Part shown: in pieces, positions 16,960 to 24,900 of the stretch | How positions within the stretch are numbered: position 1 is the stretch's first letter | Layout: every line of letters begins with the position of its first letter | Assembly: GCA_040768845.1 (NCBI GenBank) | Contig: JAXGME010000008.1 | Coordinates: forward strand, 1 to 64,000 | Source of the DNA: JAEZHK01 sp040768845 | GTDB lineage: Bacteria > Bacillota > Clostridia > Christensenellales > Aristaeellaceae | Length of the DNA: 64,000 bases | Direction of reading: 5' to 3' | Notes under the pieces: model-generated | What the model was told of the DNA's origin: nothing | What the model saw: only the letters and a program-made list of their open reading frames with translations | The model's database searches: none | Position numbers and translations under genes: made by a program

Positions 16960-17940
16960 ATGCCGCACAGCGCGGATCATTTTGTGACGAAAATGACCGC
17001 CGTGCAGCCCGGCGATCAGGGGAAAGGCATCTGGGAAGCCGCGCTGAACACCTTCTTCCACGGGGACCGGGAATTGATTGGCTATGTTCAGCTGGTCGCC
17101 GGTATGATCGCCGTGGGCAAGGTCTTTGTGGAAGCCCTCATCATCGCCTACGGCGACGGGCGCAACGGCAAGTCCACGTTCTGGAACGCGCTGGCGCATG
17201 TGCTGGGCAGCTACAGCGGGACCATCTCCGCGGATGCCCTGACGGTGGGCTGCAAGCGCAACGTCAAGCCCGAACTGGCCGAGGCCAAGGGCAAGCGCAT
17301 GCTGATCGCGTCCGAATTGGAGGAAGGCCAGCGGCTCAACACCTCCATCGTAAAGCAGCTGTGTTCCACCGACGACATCACCGCCGAGAAAAAGTACAAG
17401 GACCCGTTTGCCTATGAGCCGACGCACACGACCGTGCTCTATACGAACCACCTGCCGAAGGTGGGCGCCAAGGACGCGGGCATCTGGCGGCGCATGATTG
17501 TGATTCCCTTTGACGCGAAGATCGAGGGCAAGGGCGACATCAAGAATTACGCCGATCACCTGTTCAGGAATGCCGGCGGCGCGATTCTGTCGTGGATGAT
17601 TGCGGGCGCGGAGGAGGTCATCCGGCGGGATTTCAAGATCGACCCGCCGGAATGCGTCAGGCAGGCGATCGACCGCTACCGGAAGGACAACGACTGGCTG
17701 GGGCATTTCTTAAGCGAGCGCTGTGAGATCGGCGACGGGCGCACGGCGAAGTCCGGCGAGTTGTACACGGCGTACCGGAACTTCTGCGCGGATACCGGCG
17801 AGTACACCCGATCGACGACGGATTTCTACAACGCGCTGGAAAACGAGGGCTTCAATCGCGTCAAGAATCGAAGCGGATCGTTCGTCAACGGGCTGGCGCT
17901 TGGCAAGATTTCGGGCGCTGAGGACGATTTTCTGAGATGA
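16960..17940 (+). pseudogene. P4-type phage/plasmid primase-helicase, C-terminal part (5' truncated by IS5)
   Basis: The frame covers the D5_N/SF3 helicase end of a P4-family primase. A Walker A motif is clear (AYGDGRNGKSTFWNAL, about residues 64-79), followed by VKPELAEAKGKRMLIASELE, the sensor motif TVLYTNHLPKVG, WRRMIVIPF, and a C-terminal winged helix (LGHFLSERCEIGDGR ... STTDFYNAL). The family is usually 700-800 residues; here only about 326 remain, and the 5' part ends at the IS5 element. The stop codon overlaps an ATG (ATGA) of the next phage gene. It formerly unwound phage DNA for replication. Confidence 0.85.
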
Positions 17941-17986
17941 CATACGGTACGCCACGGATTTCATCCTGACGCATCCGGTAGCCGCC

Positions 17987-19294
17987 GTGCTCCTTGACAT
18001 GGGGCTTGGCAAGAGCGTGATCACGCTTTCCGCCATCTGGGAACTGTGCCTGAACCGGTTCGAGATCGGCCGGGTGCTGGTGATCGCGCCCCTGCGCGTG
18101 GCGCGGGATACGTGGCCCGCCGAGATCCGGAAATGGGATCACCTGAAAGGGCTCACTTGCAGCGTGGCCGTGGGCACGGCGGCGGAGCGCAGGGCGGCGC
18201 TCCGGGAATCCGCGTTCATCCACATCATCAACCGGGAGAACGTCCAGTGGCTGATCGAGGAAAGCGGCCTGCCGTTCGAATACGACATGGTGGTGATCGA
18301 CGAGCTCTCGTCCTTCAAGTCCTATCAGGCCAAGCGGTTCCGCAGCCTGATGAAGGTGCGCCCGCTCATCAGGCGGATCGTCGGGCTGACCGGCACGCCG
18401 TCCTCCAACGGCCTGATGGATTTATGGGCGGAGTTCCGCGTGCTGGACATGGGGAAGCGCCTGGGCAGGTTCATCACCCATTACCGGGACGCGTTCTTCC
18501 TGCCGGACAAGCGCAATGCCCAGCAGGTGTTTTCCTACAAGCCCAGGCCCGGCGCGGAAGCGGAGATCTACCGCAGGATCGCCGACATCTCCATCAGCAT
18601 GAAGACCGCCGACTACCTGAAGATGCCGGCGTGCGTGATGAACGAGGTGCGCGTCTCCATGTCGGACGCGGAGACCAAACTGTACGCGGCGATGAAGGAC
18701 GATCTGGTCGTTACCCTCAAAGGCGAGGAGATCGACGCGGTCAACGCCGCCGCGCTCTCGGGCAAGCTTTTACAGATGGCCAACGGCGCGCTGTACGGCG
18801 AGGACGGGCGCGCGTTGCCCATTCACGACCGGAAGCTGGACGCGCTGGAAGACCTGATCGAGGCGGCGAACGGAAAGCCCGTGCTGGTAGCGTACTGGTT
18901 CAAGCACGACCTGACGCGGATATCCGGGCGGCTGCGCGCGCGGCGCATCCCGTTTTCCAGGCTGGATACGCCGGAAACCATCGCCCGCTGGAACGCCGGG
19001 GAAATCCCGGTTGCCCTGATTCATCCCGCCTCCGCCGGGCACGGGCTGAACCTGCAGGCGGGCGGCTCGACGCTCATCTGGTTCGGGCTGACGTGGAGCC
19101 TGGAGCTCTACCAGCAGACCAACGCCCGGCTGTGGCGACAGGGGCAGAAGGACACCGTGGTCATCCAGCACATCGTTACTCAGGGCACGATTGACGAGCA
19201 GGTCATGGCGGCGCTCCGCCGAAAGGACCAAACCCAGGCCGCGCTGATCGAGGCGGTCAAGGCCAATCTTCACGAGAGAGGAGAAGCGACATGA
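17987..19294 (+). CDS. SNF2-type phage DEAD/DEAH helicase, 5' end probably damaged
   Basis: 435 residues with Walker A LLDMGLGKSVITL near the start, Walker B VVIDELSSFK, motif III GLTGTPSSNGLMDLW, and C-terminal motifs including QTNARLWRQGQKDTV. It is the helicase that follows P4-type primases in many Firmicute phages. The frame is open from about 17936 and encodes RYATDFILTHPVAAV before the GTG at 17987. The natural ATG (17937, overlapping the primase stop) opens a different frame that stops after 10 codons. About 20-25 bases thus seem to be missing behind the start; expression would rely on GTG 17987 or is lost. Confidence 0.75.
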   Translation: MLLDMGLGKSVITLSAIWELCLNRFEIGRVLVIAPLRVARDTWPAEIRKWDHLKGLTCSVAVGTAAERRAALRESAFIHIINRENVQWLIEESGLPFEYDMVVIDELSSFKSYQAKRFRSLMKVRPLIRRIVGLTGTPSSNGLMDLWAEFRVLDMGKRLGRFITHYRDAFFLPDKRNAQQVFSYKPRPGAEAEIYRRIADISISMKTADYLKMPACVMNEVRVSMSDAETKLYAAMKDDLVVTLKGEEIDAVNAAALSGKLLQMANGALYGEDGRALPIHDRKLDALEDLIEAANGKPVLVAYWFKHDLTRISGRLRARRIPFSRLDTPETIARWNAGEIPVALIHPASAGHGLNLQAGGSTLIWFGLTWSLELYQQTNARLWRQGQKDTVVIQHIVTQGTIDEQVMAALRRKDQTQAALIEAVKANLHERGEAT

Positions 19295-19749
19295 ACATCG
19301 TCTGGCAGTATCTGGACAAGCGGTCCGCGGCGATCAGCGCGCTGAAGGACTATGGGAGCATGGCCTACATCCTGGAGCATACCGGCGAGGACATCGCCCT
19401 CGTGCAGGATCGGATGACCGCGCCGCGCGCGTCCGTGCTGACCGGCATGCCGTCCGCGCACAACCCCACGGCGGGTGAAGCCCGGCTGGCGTCCGGCATT
19501 GACGAGATCGACGTGCTGCGGGAGCGGTACCGTCAGGCGCTGGAGTACATGGAGTGGTTCCGCCCAGCGTGGGAAGCGCTGTCGGAGGATGAGCGGTATG
19601 TCCTTACGGCGTTCTACCTGAACGACGGTCAGGCGCAGACGGACGCGGTCCTGAACATCTGCGAGCGATATGCCATCGAGCGCTCCTCCGCGTACAACCG
19701 GAAGAGCCGCGCGCTCCAGCATCTGGCGCTGCTGCTGTTCGGGAAGTGA
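19291..19749 (+). CDS. Phage sigma-70 region-4-like transcription regulator
   Basis: 152 residues. The C-terminal half (LSEDERYVLTAFYLNDGQAQTDAVLNI, then CERYAIERSSAYNRKSRALQHLALLLFG) has the layout of sigma region 4 helix-turn-helix proteins that act as phage late regulators (DUF1492/ArpU-like). The N-terminal half is helical (DKRSAAISALKDY). It overlaps the helicase stop by 4 nt. Directly downstream lie four repeat units with promoter-like and terminator-like parts, which are candidate targets. The precise family name is uncertain. Confidence 0.6.
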   Translation: MNIVWQYLDKRSAAISALKDYGSMAYILEHTGEDIALVQDRMTAPRASVLTGMPSAHNPTAGEARLASGIDEIDVLRERYRQALEYMEWFRPAWEALSEDERYVLTAFYLNDGQAQTDAVLNICERYAIERSSAYNRKSRALQHLALLLFGK

Positions 19750-19796
19750 GTAAAATTGCGGACGCAATCCACCGCTGACCGTGATATACTGATACC

Positions 19797-19853
19797 ATCG
19801 AAATGTGTGCCGAAAGGCCTTCGCGGGCGGAACCCCGCGGGGGTCTTTTGTTT
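19797..19853 (+). ncRNA. Predicted small RNA, repeat unit 1 (type A)
   Basis: Expected to start about 7 nt after TATACT (19785-19790) and end in the T-run after a 12-bp stem (GGCCTTCGCGGG pairing with CCCGCGGGGGTC, loop CGGAA). Length would be about 57 nt. It is predicted only from promoter and terminator sequence. Confidence 0.4.
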
Positions 19854-19923
19854 GCCCGGAGCCCCTGCGCAAATGAGTAAAATCGCGGACGCAATCCACC
19901 GCTGACCGTGATATACTGGTATC

Positions 19924-19982
19924 GTCGAAACAGAGCCCAAAGACCTTTGCGGGCGGAAACCCCCGCGGGGGTCTTTCGTTTG
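19924..19982 (+). ncRNA. Predicted small RNA, repeat unit 2 (type B)
   Basis: Same design, from TATACT at 19912-19917. The stem is AGACCTTTGCGGG with CCCGCGGGGGTCT. Its 5' part (TCGTCGAAACAGAGCC) differs from units 1 and 3. Confidence 0.4.
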
Positions 19983-20058
19983 CCCCGAAGTATCCGGTGC
20001 CCGGCAAATGAGTAAAATCGTGGATGCAACCCACCGCTGACCGTGATATACTGGTACC

Positions 20059-20118
20059 ATCGAAATGTGCGCCGGAAGGCCTTCGCGGGAGGAAACCCCC
20101 GCGAGGGTCTTTCGTTTG
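20059..20118 (+). ncRNA. Predicted small RNA, repeat unit 3 (type A)
   Basis: TATACT is at 20047-20052. The 5' part (ATCGAAATGTGCGCC) is like unit 1. The upstream dyad is altered on both sides (ATCGTGGATGCAAC). Confidence 0.4.
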
Positions 20119-20194
20119 TCCCGAAGTATCCGGTGCCCGGCAAATGAGTAAAATCGCGGACGCAATCCACCGCTGACCGTGATATACTGGTATC

Positions 20195-20250
20195 GTCGAA
20201 ACAGGACCGAAAGGCCTTCGCGGGCGGAACCCCGCGGAGGTCTTTTGTTT
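20195..20250 (+). ncRNA. Predicted small RNA, repeat unit 4 (type B)
   Basis: TATACT is at 20183-20188; the terminator T-run ends near 20250, just before the binding site (GGGAGGAAG) of the HNH gene. It could therefore also act as a leader that ends or passes transcription into that gene. Confidence 0.4.
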
Positions 20251-20267
20251 GTCCGGGAGGAAGATCA

Positions 20268-20627
20268 ATGCCCACGAAACCCAAGCGCCCCTGCGCCTAC
20301 CCCGGCTGTCCGGAGCTGACCGACGGGCGGTACTGCGAGGCGCATAAGAAGCTGACCGATCAGCAGTACGACCGCTACGGCCGCGACCCGGCGGGCAAGA
20401 AGCGCTACGGAAGAACCTGGCGGAAGGTGCGGGAGCGGTTCCTGCAGGCGCATCCTTTGTGCGAGATGTGCCTGAAACAGGGCCGCACGACCCCAGCCAC
20501 GGAAGTCCACCACATCCTGCCCTTGGGCCGCGGCGGCTCAAACCATGAGTCCAATCTCAGTTCTCTTTGCAAACGCTGCCATTCGTCCGTCTCCGCCCGG
20601 GACGGCGACCGCTGGCGCACCCGGTAG
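20268..20627 (+). CDS. Phage HNH endonuclease
   Basis: 119 residues with an N-terminal zinc-ribbon-like part (CAYPGCPELTDGRYCEAHK) and a C-terminal HNH module: CEMCLKQG, then EVHHILPLGRGGSNHESNLSSLCKRCHSS. The HH, the N of HESNL and the H of KRCHS form the nuclease site; two CxxC pairs hold zinc. Such proteins sit next to terminase genes in HK97-like phages and take part in genome packaging. The ATG follows GGGAGGAAG. It lies directly before the terminase small subunit, as expected. Confidence 0.9.
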   Translation: MPTKPKRPCAYPGCPELTDGRYCEAHKKLTDQQYDRYGRDPAGKKRYGRTWRKVRERFLQAHPLCEMCLKQGRTTPATEVHHILPLGRGGSNHESNLSSLCKRCHSSVSARDGDRWRTR

Positions 20628-20738
20628 GGCGGGTTAAATCTCTGTTACATTCGACCCGGAGACCGGGCGCCAGCTCACGCGCACAAAAAAACCAATTCAA
20701 AGGGGGGATTAACCCCATCGGGAAAGGAGGAATTTCGC

Positions 20739-21317
20739 ATGGCCAGGGACGGCACCAACCGCGGCGGGCGGCGCGTGCGCGCGGGCGACAAGCCCCTGCC
20801 GCTCATCGATAAGATTGCCGCGGGCAAGGCGGCAAAGATCCTGGAGCCGGCGAACCTCCGCCCGGAGGAGCTGCTGGAGCCCGCCGAACTCACCGGCGCC
20901 GCGGAGCTTGCAGGCGAGGACATGCCCGCGCCAGGCGAGTACTTGAGCGCCCGCCAGAAGGACGGCAGGCCTTTGGGCGCGGACGCGCTCTACACCGAAA
21001 CCTGGAACTGGCTTCGCGCGCGGGGCTGTGAGAAGCTCATCAACCCCCGGTTGGTGGAGGCCTACGCTCAGGCGTTTGCCCGGTTCATTCAGTGCGAGGA
21101 GGCCATCAGCACCTACGGCCTCTTAGGGAAACACCCCACCACCGGCGGGGCGATCACCAGCCCCTTTGTGCAGATGAGCCAGTCGTTTCAGAAGCAGGCG
21201 AACCTTCTCTGGTACGAGATCTTCGACGTCGTGAAGCAGAACTGCACCACGGCGTTTGTCGGCAATCCCCAGGACGACATGATGGAAGCCCTGCTCTCGG
21301 GGCGGAAGGGACGGTGA
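20739..21317 (+). CDS. Phage terminase small subunit, P27 family
   Basis: 192 residues; the central and C-terminal part (LYTETWNWLRARGCEKLINP, EAYAQAFARFIQCEEAIS, GGAITSPFVQMSQSFQKQANLLWYEIFDVV) is typical of P27-type small terminases, which recognise phage DNA for packaging. The N-terminal tail is charged and low in complexity. GGAAAGGAGG precedes the ATG at a good distance. The partner large subunit survives only as a fragment at 24.9 kb. Confidence 0.85.
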   Translation: MARDGTNRGGRRVRAGDKPLPLIDKIAAGKAAKILEPANLRPEELLEPAELTGAAELAGEDMPAPGEYLSARQKDGRPLGADALYTETWNWLRARGCEKLINPRLVEAYAQAFARFIQCEEAISTYGLLGKHPTTGGAITSPFVQMSQSFQKQANLLWYEIFDVVKQNCTTAFVGNPQDDMMEALLSGRKGR

Positions 21318-22555
21318 CGCGCGTGCGAAGCACGGAGCGGTTTGAGAAGGTACCCATCGACAGACTCGTGCCCTACGCCCGGAACGCGCGCACGCACTCC
21401 AAGGAGCAGATTGCGCAGCTGCGCGCGTCCATCCGGGAGTTCGGCTTCGTCAGCCCCTGCATCATCGATAAGGACTACAACATCATCGCCGGGCACGGGC
21501 GCGTGCTGGCCGCGCGGGAGGAGGGCATTGCGGAGGTCCCCTGTGTGTTCGCCGAACACCTGACCGACGCCCAGAAGCGCGCCTACATCCTCGCGGATAA
21601 TCGCCTGGCGCTGAACGCCGGCTGGGACGAAGAAATGCTGTCAGTGGAATTGGCCGATCTGCAGGGCGCGGACTTCGACCTGTCGCTCCTGGGCTTTGAC
21701 GACGCGGAGCTCAACAAGCTCCTGGGCGGCGCGGAGGAGGTTCAGGACGATGACTTCGACGTGGACGCCGCGCTCAAGCTGCCCACCTTTGTGCTTCCGG
21801 GGGACCTCTGGCATCTGGGAAACCACCGTCTGCTCTGCGGGGACAGCACCAAACCGGAGGATGTGGCGCGACTGATGGACGGAAAGCAGGCAAACATCTG
21901 CCTGACGGATGCGCCCTACAACGTCAACTTTGACGGCGGGAAAGGGAAAATCCTCAACGACAACATGCCCAAGGAGCAGTTCTACGCGTTCCTGCTCTCT
22001 GCATTTCAACTCGTATATGAACACCTCGCCGACGGCGGGGCCTTTTACTGTTTCCACTCGGACAGCGAGAAGGTCAACTTTTACAACGCGACCGTCGCCG
22101 CCGGATTCCATTATAGCACAACCTGCATCTGGGTCAAGGATTCGCTGGTCCTTGGCCGCGGAGATTTTCAGCAGATGCACGAGCCCTGCCTGTACAGCTT
22201 CAAGGACACCCGGAAGCACGCCTGGTATGCCGACCGCAAGCAGACGACGGTGTGGAAGTTCGACCGGCCAAAGAAGTCGGAATACCACAGCACGCAGAAG
22301 CCCGTGCCCCTGATGGCGTACCCTTTGACCTGTTCCACCCGGGAGAACGCCATCGTGTACGAGCCCTTTGCGGGGAGCTTCTCGACGGGCATTGCTTGCG
22401 AACAACTGCGGCGGGTCTGCTGCGGGATGGAGCTTGACCCCAGGTTTGCGTCCGCCGCGGTGCGCCGCTGGATCGACGGTTATGGAGAAGAGGATGTTAC
22501 CGTGGAGCGGGACGGCAAAATCCTGCGCGCAGCCGAAGCTATGAGCGCGCCATAG
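21314..22555 (+). CDS. ParB-domain/DNA N-methyltransferase fusion with altered catalytic motifs
   Basis: 413 residues. The first 110 or so form a ParB-like domain (VPIDRLVPYARNARTHSKEQ ... FVSPCIIDKDYNIIAGHGRVLAAREEG). The rest is an adenine-type methylase (N6_N4_Mtase): GDLWHLGNHRLLCGDST, CLTDAPYNVNFDGG, YEPFAGSFSTGIACEQ. The family's catalytic DPPY is DAPY here, and the SAM-binding GGSGTT region reads AGSFST, so activity is doubtful. Such methylases protect phage DNA from host restriction. The start is GTG 21314, overlapping the terminase stop (GTGA). Confidence 0.85.
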   Translation: MTRVRSTERFEKVPIDRLVPYARNARTHSKEQIAQLRASIREFGFVSPCIIDKDYNIIAGHGRVLAAREEGIAEVPCVFAEHLTDAQKRAYILADNRLALNAGWDEEMLSVELADLQGADFDLSLLGFDDAELNKLLGGAEEVQDDDFDVDAALKLPTFVLPGDLWHLGNHRLLCGDSTKPEDVARLMDGKQANICLTDAPYNVNFDGGKGKILNDNMPKEQFYAFLLSAFQLVYEHLADGGAFYCFHSDSEKVNFYNATVAAGFHYSTTCIWVKDSLVLGRGDFQQMHEPCLYSFKDTRKHAWYADRKQTTVWKFDRPKKSEYHSTQKPVPLMAYPLTCSTRENAIVYEPFAGSFSTGIACEQLRRVCCGMELDPRFASAAVRRWIDGYGEEDVTVERDGKILRAAEAMSAP

Positions 22556-22652
22556 AACGCGCGGATTTATCCGGAAAGACGCCCTGCCCGCCTTGCTCCG
22601 TCCCGCGTTTTGAGGGATGAATAGACCAAACCAAAGAAAGGCGGGCGGGTTT

Positions 22653-22928
22653 ATGGACGATAAACTGAAAGCGGCCATGGAGGAATTTATCACCGGGAGA
22701 ATCAACGACCTGGGCGCGGACGCGCCGGAGACGGTGACGGACGCGGTGTCGGAGGCGGAAGAACAGAAGGAGCGGCTGGCGGCGGCGCTTTCAGAGGAAC
22801 AGCGGCCGCTCTTACGGGCGCTGGAGAACGCGCTCGGCGTCCAGTCGGGCGAGGAGACGCGGTACTGCTACCGGGCGGGGTTTGGGGATGCCATCCGGTT
22901 CCTGATGGAATGGCATAGGGCGCAATGA
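22653..22928 (+). CDS. DUF6809-like phage protein
   Basis: 91 residues, mainly charged helices (SEAEEQKERLAAALSEEQRP), ending in YCYRAGFGDAIRFLMEWHR, which resembles the conserved YGFRLGARLMLE end of DUF6809 proteins found in clostridial phages. Function unknown. The binding site AAAGGCGGG can pair with CCCGCCTT about 50 nt upstream (around 22589-22596), which would hide it. The next small frame starts by overlapping this stop (ATGA). Confidence 0.55.
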   Translation: MDDKLKAAMEEFITGRINDLGADAPETVTDAVSEAEEQKERLAAALSEEQRPLLRALENALGVQSGEETRYCYRAGFGDAIRFLMEWHRAQ

Positions 22929-23053
22929 GCGGCCGGCGGGGCATAAACAACACAGAAGCTTATCTTGCATCTGTGGACGACTGGAGCGAATATGTGCCTA
23001 CCGGAAGGGCCAACGGCCCGCCGGAATCCAACCACAGGAGGGCACGAACATGA
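22925..23053 (+). CDS. Small phage ORF of 42 residues, coupled to both neighbours
   Basis: The frame starts with MSGRRGINNTEAYLASVDD and continues SEYVPTGRANG. Its ATG overlaps the upstream stop (ATGA) and its stop overlaps the downstream start (ATGA), so translation could pass through all three genes. A shorter relative of its YVPTGR segment is seen at 24.3 kb (YVPKGT). No family is recognised. Confidence 0.45.
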   Translation: MSGRRGINNTEAYLASVDDWSEYVPTGRANGPPESNHRRART

Positions 23054-23862
23054 GAATCAACTTCGATGTCACGGGCGACCGGCGCAAATCCCTGGCCGGG
23101 GCCGTCAGCGGCACGCTGAACGCGCCGAGGAAATACCTGGGGATGCCGAGCGCGGCATACCAGATCGGGGGCTACACTCTCTCCAAGACGGGCGAGCTGA
23201 CCGGCCCGGACGACCGGGAACTGGTGGCCGCGCTCCGTGCGGCGCACGGCTTTGAACCGGTCGGCGAGGAATACGACGACGCAGAAGGCGCGGAGCCGGA
23301 CATCGACCTGCACAACCCCGGGCGCTGCGCCAACCCCGCCGAGCCGCCCACGGCGGAGATGCTGAAGCAGGCGGAGGAGTGGATGGACGGCACAGAAACA
23401 GGCACCCAACCGGTCGAACCCGACGCGCCCGACCGGCTGACCATTGAGGTGCCGCTTCAGGGCTTTACCCCGGAGAAGCTCAATAACCTCACCCGGATGG
23501 TGGCCGCCAAGGCGCCGCTTCTGAAGCTGGCGCTGAGCGCGGAGGAGCTGCCAATCCAGGTGGGAGAAGAGACCATCCGGTTTCCGTGGTTCCAAAGGGC
23601 GGACGGCGATCACGCCCAGGCCTACGCCACGCTGGTGAGCCTGCTGTGCAAGGCGGCGCTCCAGAAGAAGCGCGTCACGGCCAGGGAAAAGGCGGCGCCG
23701 GAGAACGCCAAGTATACGCTGCGGTGCTTCCTCTTGTCCATCGGGATGATCGGGGATGAATACAAAACCGCGCGGAAGATCCTGCTTTCAAACCTATCGG
23801 GCAGTTCTGCCTGGAAGGACGGACAGCGGAAGGAGGCTGCGGACGATGAAGTTTCCCGATAA
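23050..23862 (+). CDS. Phage protein of the 'virulence-related' type, function unknown
   Basis: 270 residues starting MRINFDVTGDRRKSLAGAVS and continuing KYLGMPSAAYQIGGYTLSKTGEL. This opening is common in phage and conjugative-element proteins of Clostridia that databases call virulence-related, without known function. The middle is acidic and proline-rich; the C-terminal half (LTIEVPLQGFTPEKLNNLTRMV ... KYTLRCFLLSIGMIGDEYKTARKILL) is better ordered and likely folded. The binding site is GGAGGG at -8. Confidence 0.6.
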   Translation: MRINFDVTGDRRKSLAGAVSGTLNAPRKYLGMPSAAYQIGGYTLSKTGELTGPDDRELVAALRAAHGFEPVGEEYDDAEGAEPDIDLHNPGRCANPAEPPTAEMLKQAEEWMDGTETGTQPVEPDAPDRLTIEVPLQGFTPEKLNNLTRMVAAKAPLLKLALSAEELPIQVGEETIRFPWFQRADGDHAQAYATLVSLLCKAALQKKRVTAREKAAPENAKYTLRCFLLSIGMIGDEYKTARKILLSNLSGSSAWKDGQRKEAADDEVSR

Positions 23863-24250
23863 GCGCCAGGTGGAGGAGGTGCGCCAGGCGTACCCCATTG
23901 GCACGACGGTGCGGTGCGTGTCCATCTCGGACCCCTATACGGAGATTCCGCCGGGGACTTTGGGCGAGGTGACGGGCATAGATGATACCGCCACGGTCTT
24001 CGTGAAGTGGCGGACGGGTGTCACCCTGGGCGCGGTGTACAACGTGGATCGGATCGAGAAAGTCCCGTCCATCCCTGAAAAGGTCATGGAGCAGCTTATG
24101 GCGGTGCGCGCGGAGGGGCAGGTCAACATGCTGGATATTCACGCCGTTCGGCGCATCGCGTTTGACAAAAGGTACTACGAACTGGTGGATTTCATCGAGA
24201 GCGACCGCCGGGCCTACGCGCGGCTGATTCTGACCGGGGAGACGAGCTGA
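23846..24250 (+). CDS. DUF4314/DUF5049-like phage protein
   Basis: 134 residues. The first half (YPIGTTVRCVSISDPYTEIPPGTLG, then VTGIDDTATVFVKWRTGVTLG and YNVDRIEKV) is the small beta-barrel of DUF4314. The second half (VMEQLMAVRAEGQVNMLDIHAV, then RRIAFDKRYYELVDFIE) is DUF5049-like. The pair is common in clostridial phages, role unknown. ATG 23846 with AGGAGG at -9 is used; it overlaps the previous gene by 17 nt. Confidence 0.65.
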   Translation: MKFPDKRQVEEVRQAYPIGTTVRCVSISDPYTEIPPGTLGEVTGIDDTATVFVKWRTGVTLGAVYNVDRIEKVPSIPEKVMEQLMAVRAEGQVNMLDIHAVRRIAFDKRYYELVDFIESDRRAYARLILTGETS

Positions 24251-24388
24251 ACCGCACAAATCCCGGGGCCGAAATCAGGTGAATCTTGCAGAGCAGAGTT
24301 ATCCAACACATATCTTGATCATGTGCCCAAAGAGAGCGATTATGTACGTGCCGAAAGGCACACACCACTTTCCAAGGAGGTTTTCCCC

Positions 24389-24598
24389 ATGACCAACGCG
24401 CTTCACCTGGGCCAGACGGTCCGCAGCTTCGGCATCCTCGCCAAGGTGGCCGGCTTCCACGAGGTGACCGGCGACCCGATCCTCCGCCCCTTCTACAACG
24501 ACGGCACCCGCTGGATCGCCTCCGCCGCAAACTGCGAGCCGGTGGACGGCGAGAGCGAAACCCTTACCCACAAGGACGGCGCGGTGTGCTTCGGCTGA
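24389..24598 (+). CDS. Small phage protein (69 residues), unknown
   Basis: Starts MTNALHLGQTVRSFGILAKV and continues GFHEVTGDPILRPFYNDGTRW, a small beta-rich protein with an AAGGAGG binding site. No named family is recognised. A short frame upstream (MCPKRAIMYVPKGTHHFP) ends by overlapping its start. Confidence 0.55.
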   Translation: MTNALHLGQTVRSFGILAKVAGFHEVTGDPILRPFYNDGTRWIASAANCEPVDGESETLTHKDGAVCFG

Positions 24599-24631
24599 GC
24601 CGGAGCCGCCGCGGAAGGGAAGGACGCGAAC

Positions 24632-24814
24632 ATGACCGAGAAACAGATGGCCGAGATCCGGCGCCAGCTGCCCGAGGGCGCGGAGATCCTCCGGGTCTAC
24701 CGGGCGATGGAAGGCGACCTGCGGGTGATCACCCGGGAGATGGGCAAGCCCTTTGAGGTGCGCTACACCATCCGGTGGGACGGCGATACCCCGCACCCGG
24801 AACTGAAACCTTAA
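24632..24814 (+). CDS. Small phage protein (60 residues), unknown
   Basis: Reads MTEKQMAEIRRQLPEGAEIL, then RVYRAMEGDLRVITREMG. It has a weak GGAAGGGAAGG upstream. It sits in line with the other small phage genes and ends before a terminator. No function can be given. Confidence 0.5.
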   Translation: MTEKQMAEIRRQLPEGAEILRVYRAMEGDLRVITREMGKPFEVRYTIRWDGDTPHPELKP

Positions 24815-24870
24815 GACCAGACCGGCCGGAACGCTCCCGCGCGGGGGCTGTTCCTCGTAGATTGATAAGC

Positions 24871-24895
24871 GAGCCTTTCGGGGCTTTTTCTTTTT
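24871..24895 (+). terminator. Intrinsic terminator after the small phage genes
   Basis: AGCC-TTTCGG-GGCT followed by TTTTTCTTTTT. It closes the small-gene operon and precedes the terminase large-subunit fragment by only a few bases. Confidence 0.6.
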
Positions 24896-24900
24896 GGGAG

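Larger units (their letters stand above)
19747..20258 (+). repeat. Four tandem promoter-plus-terminator units (pattern A-B-A-B)
   Basis: Units begin at about 19747, 19874, 20009 and 20145. Each has, in order, a TGAGTAAAAT start, a dyad (ATTGCG-GA-CGCAAT in unit 1; related in the others), the invariant CACCGCTGACCGTGATATACT with an extended -10 (TGATATACT), a short variable part, and a GC-rich hairpin followed by TCTTTTGTTT or TCTTTCGTTT. Units 1 and 3 share ATCGAAATGTG; units 2 and 4 share TCGTCGAAACAG, so a pair of units was duplicated. The region separates the regulator from the HNH/terminase genes. No credible protein is encoded; long minus-strand frames here only reflect the repetition. 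Confidence 0.85.

Noticed and set aside
19270..20541. Minus-strand frames of up to 423 residues with repeated YHGQRW(I/V)AS peptides
   Set aside because: The peptide repetition only reflects the four DNA repeat units; unit lengths of 127, 135 and 136 bp do not keep one frame.
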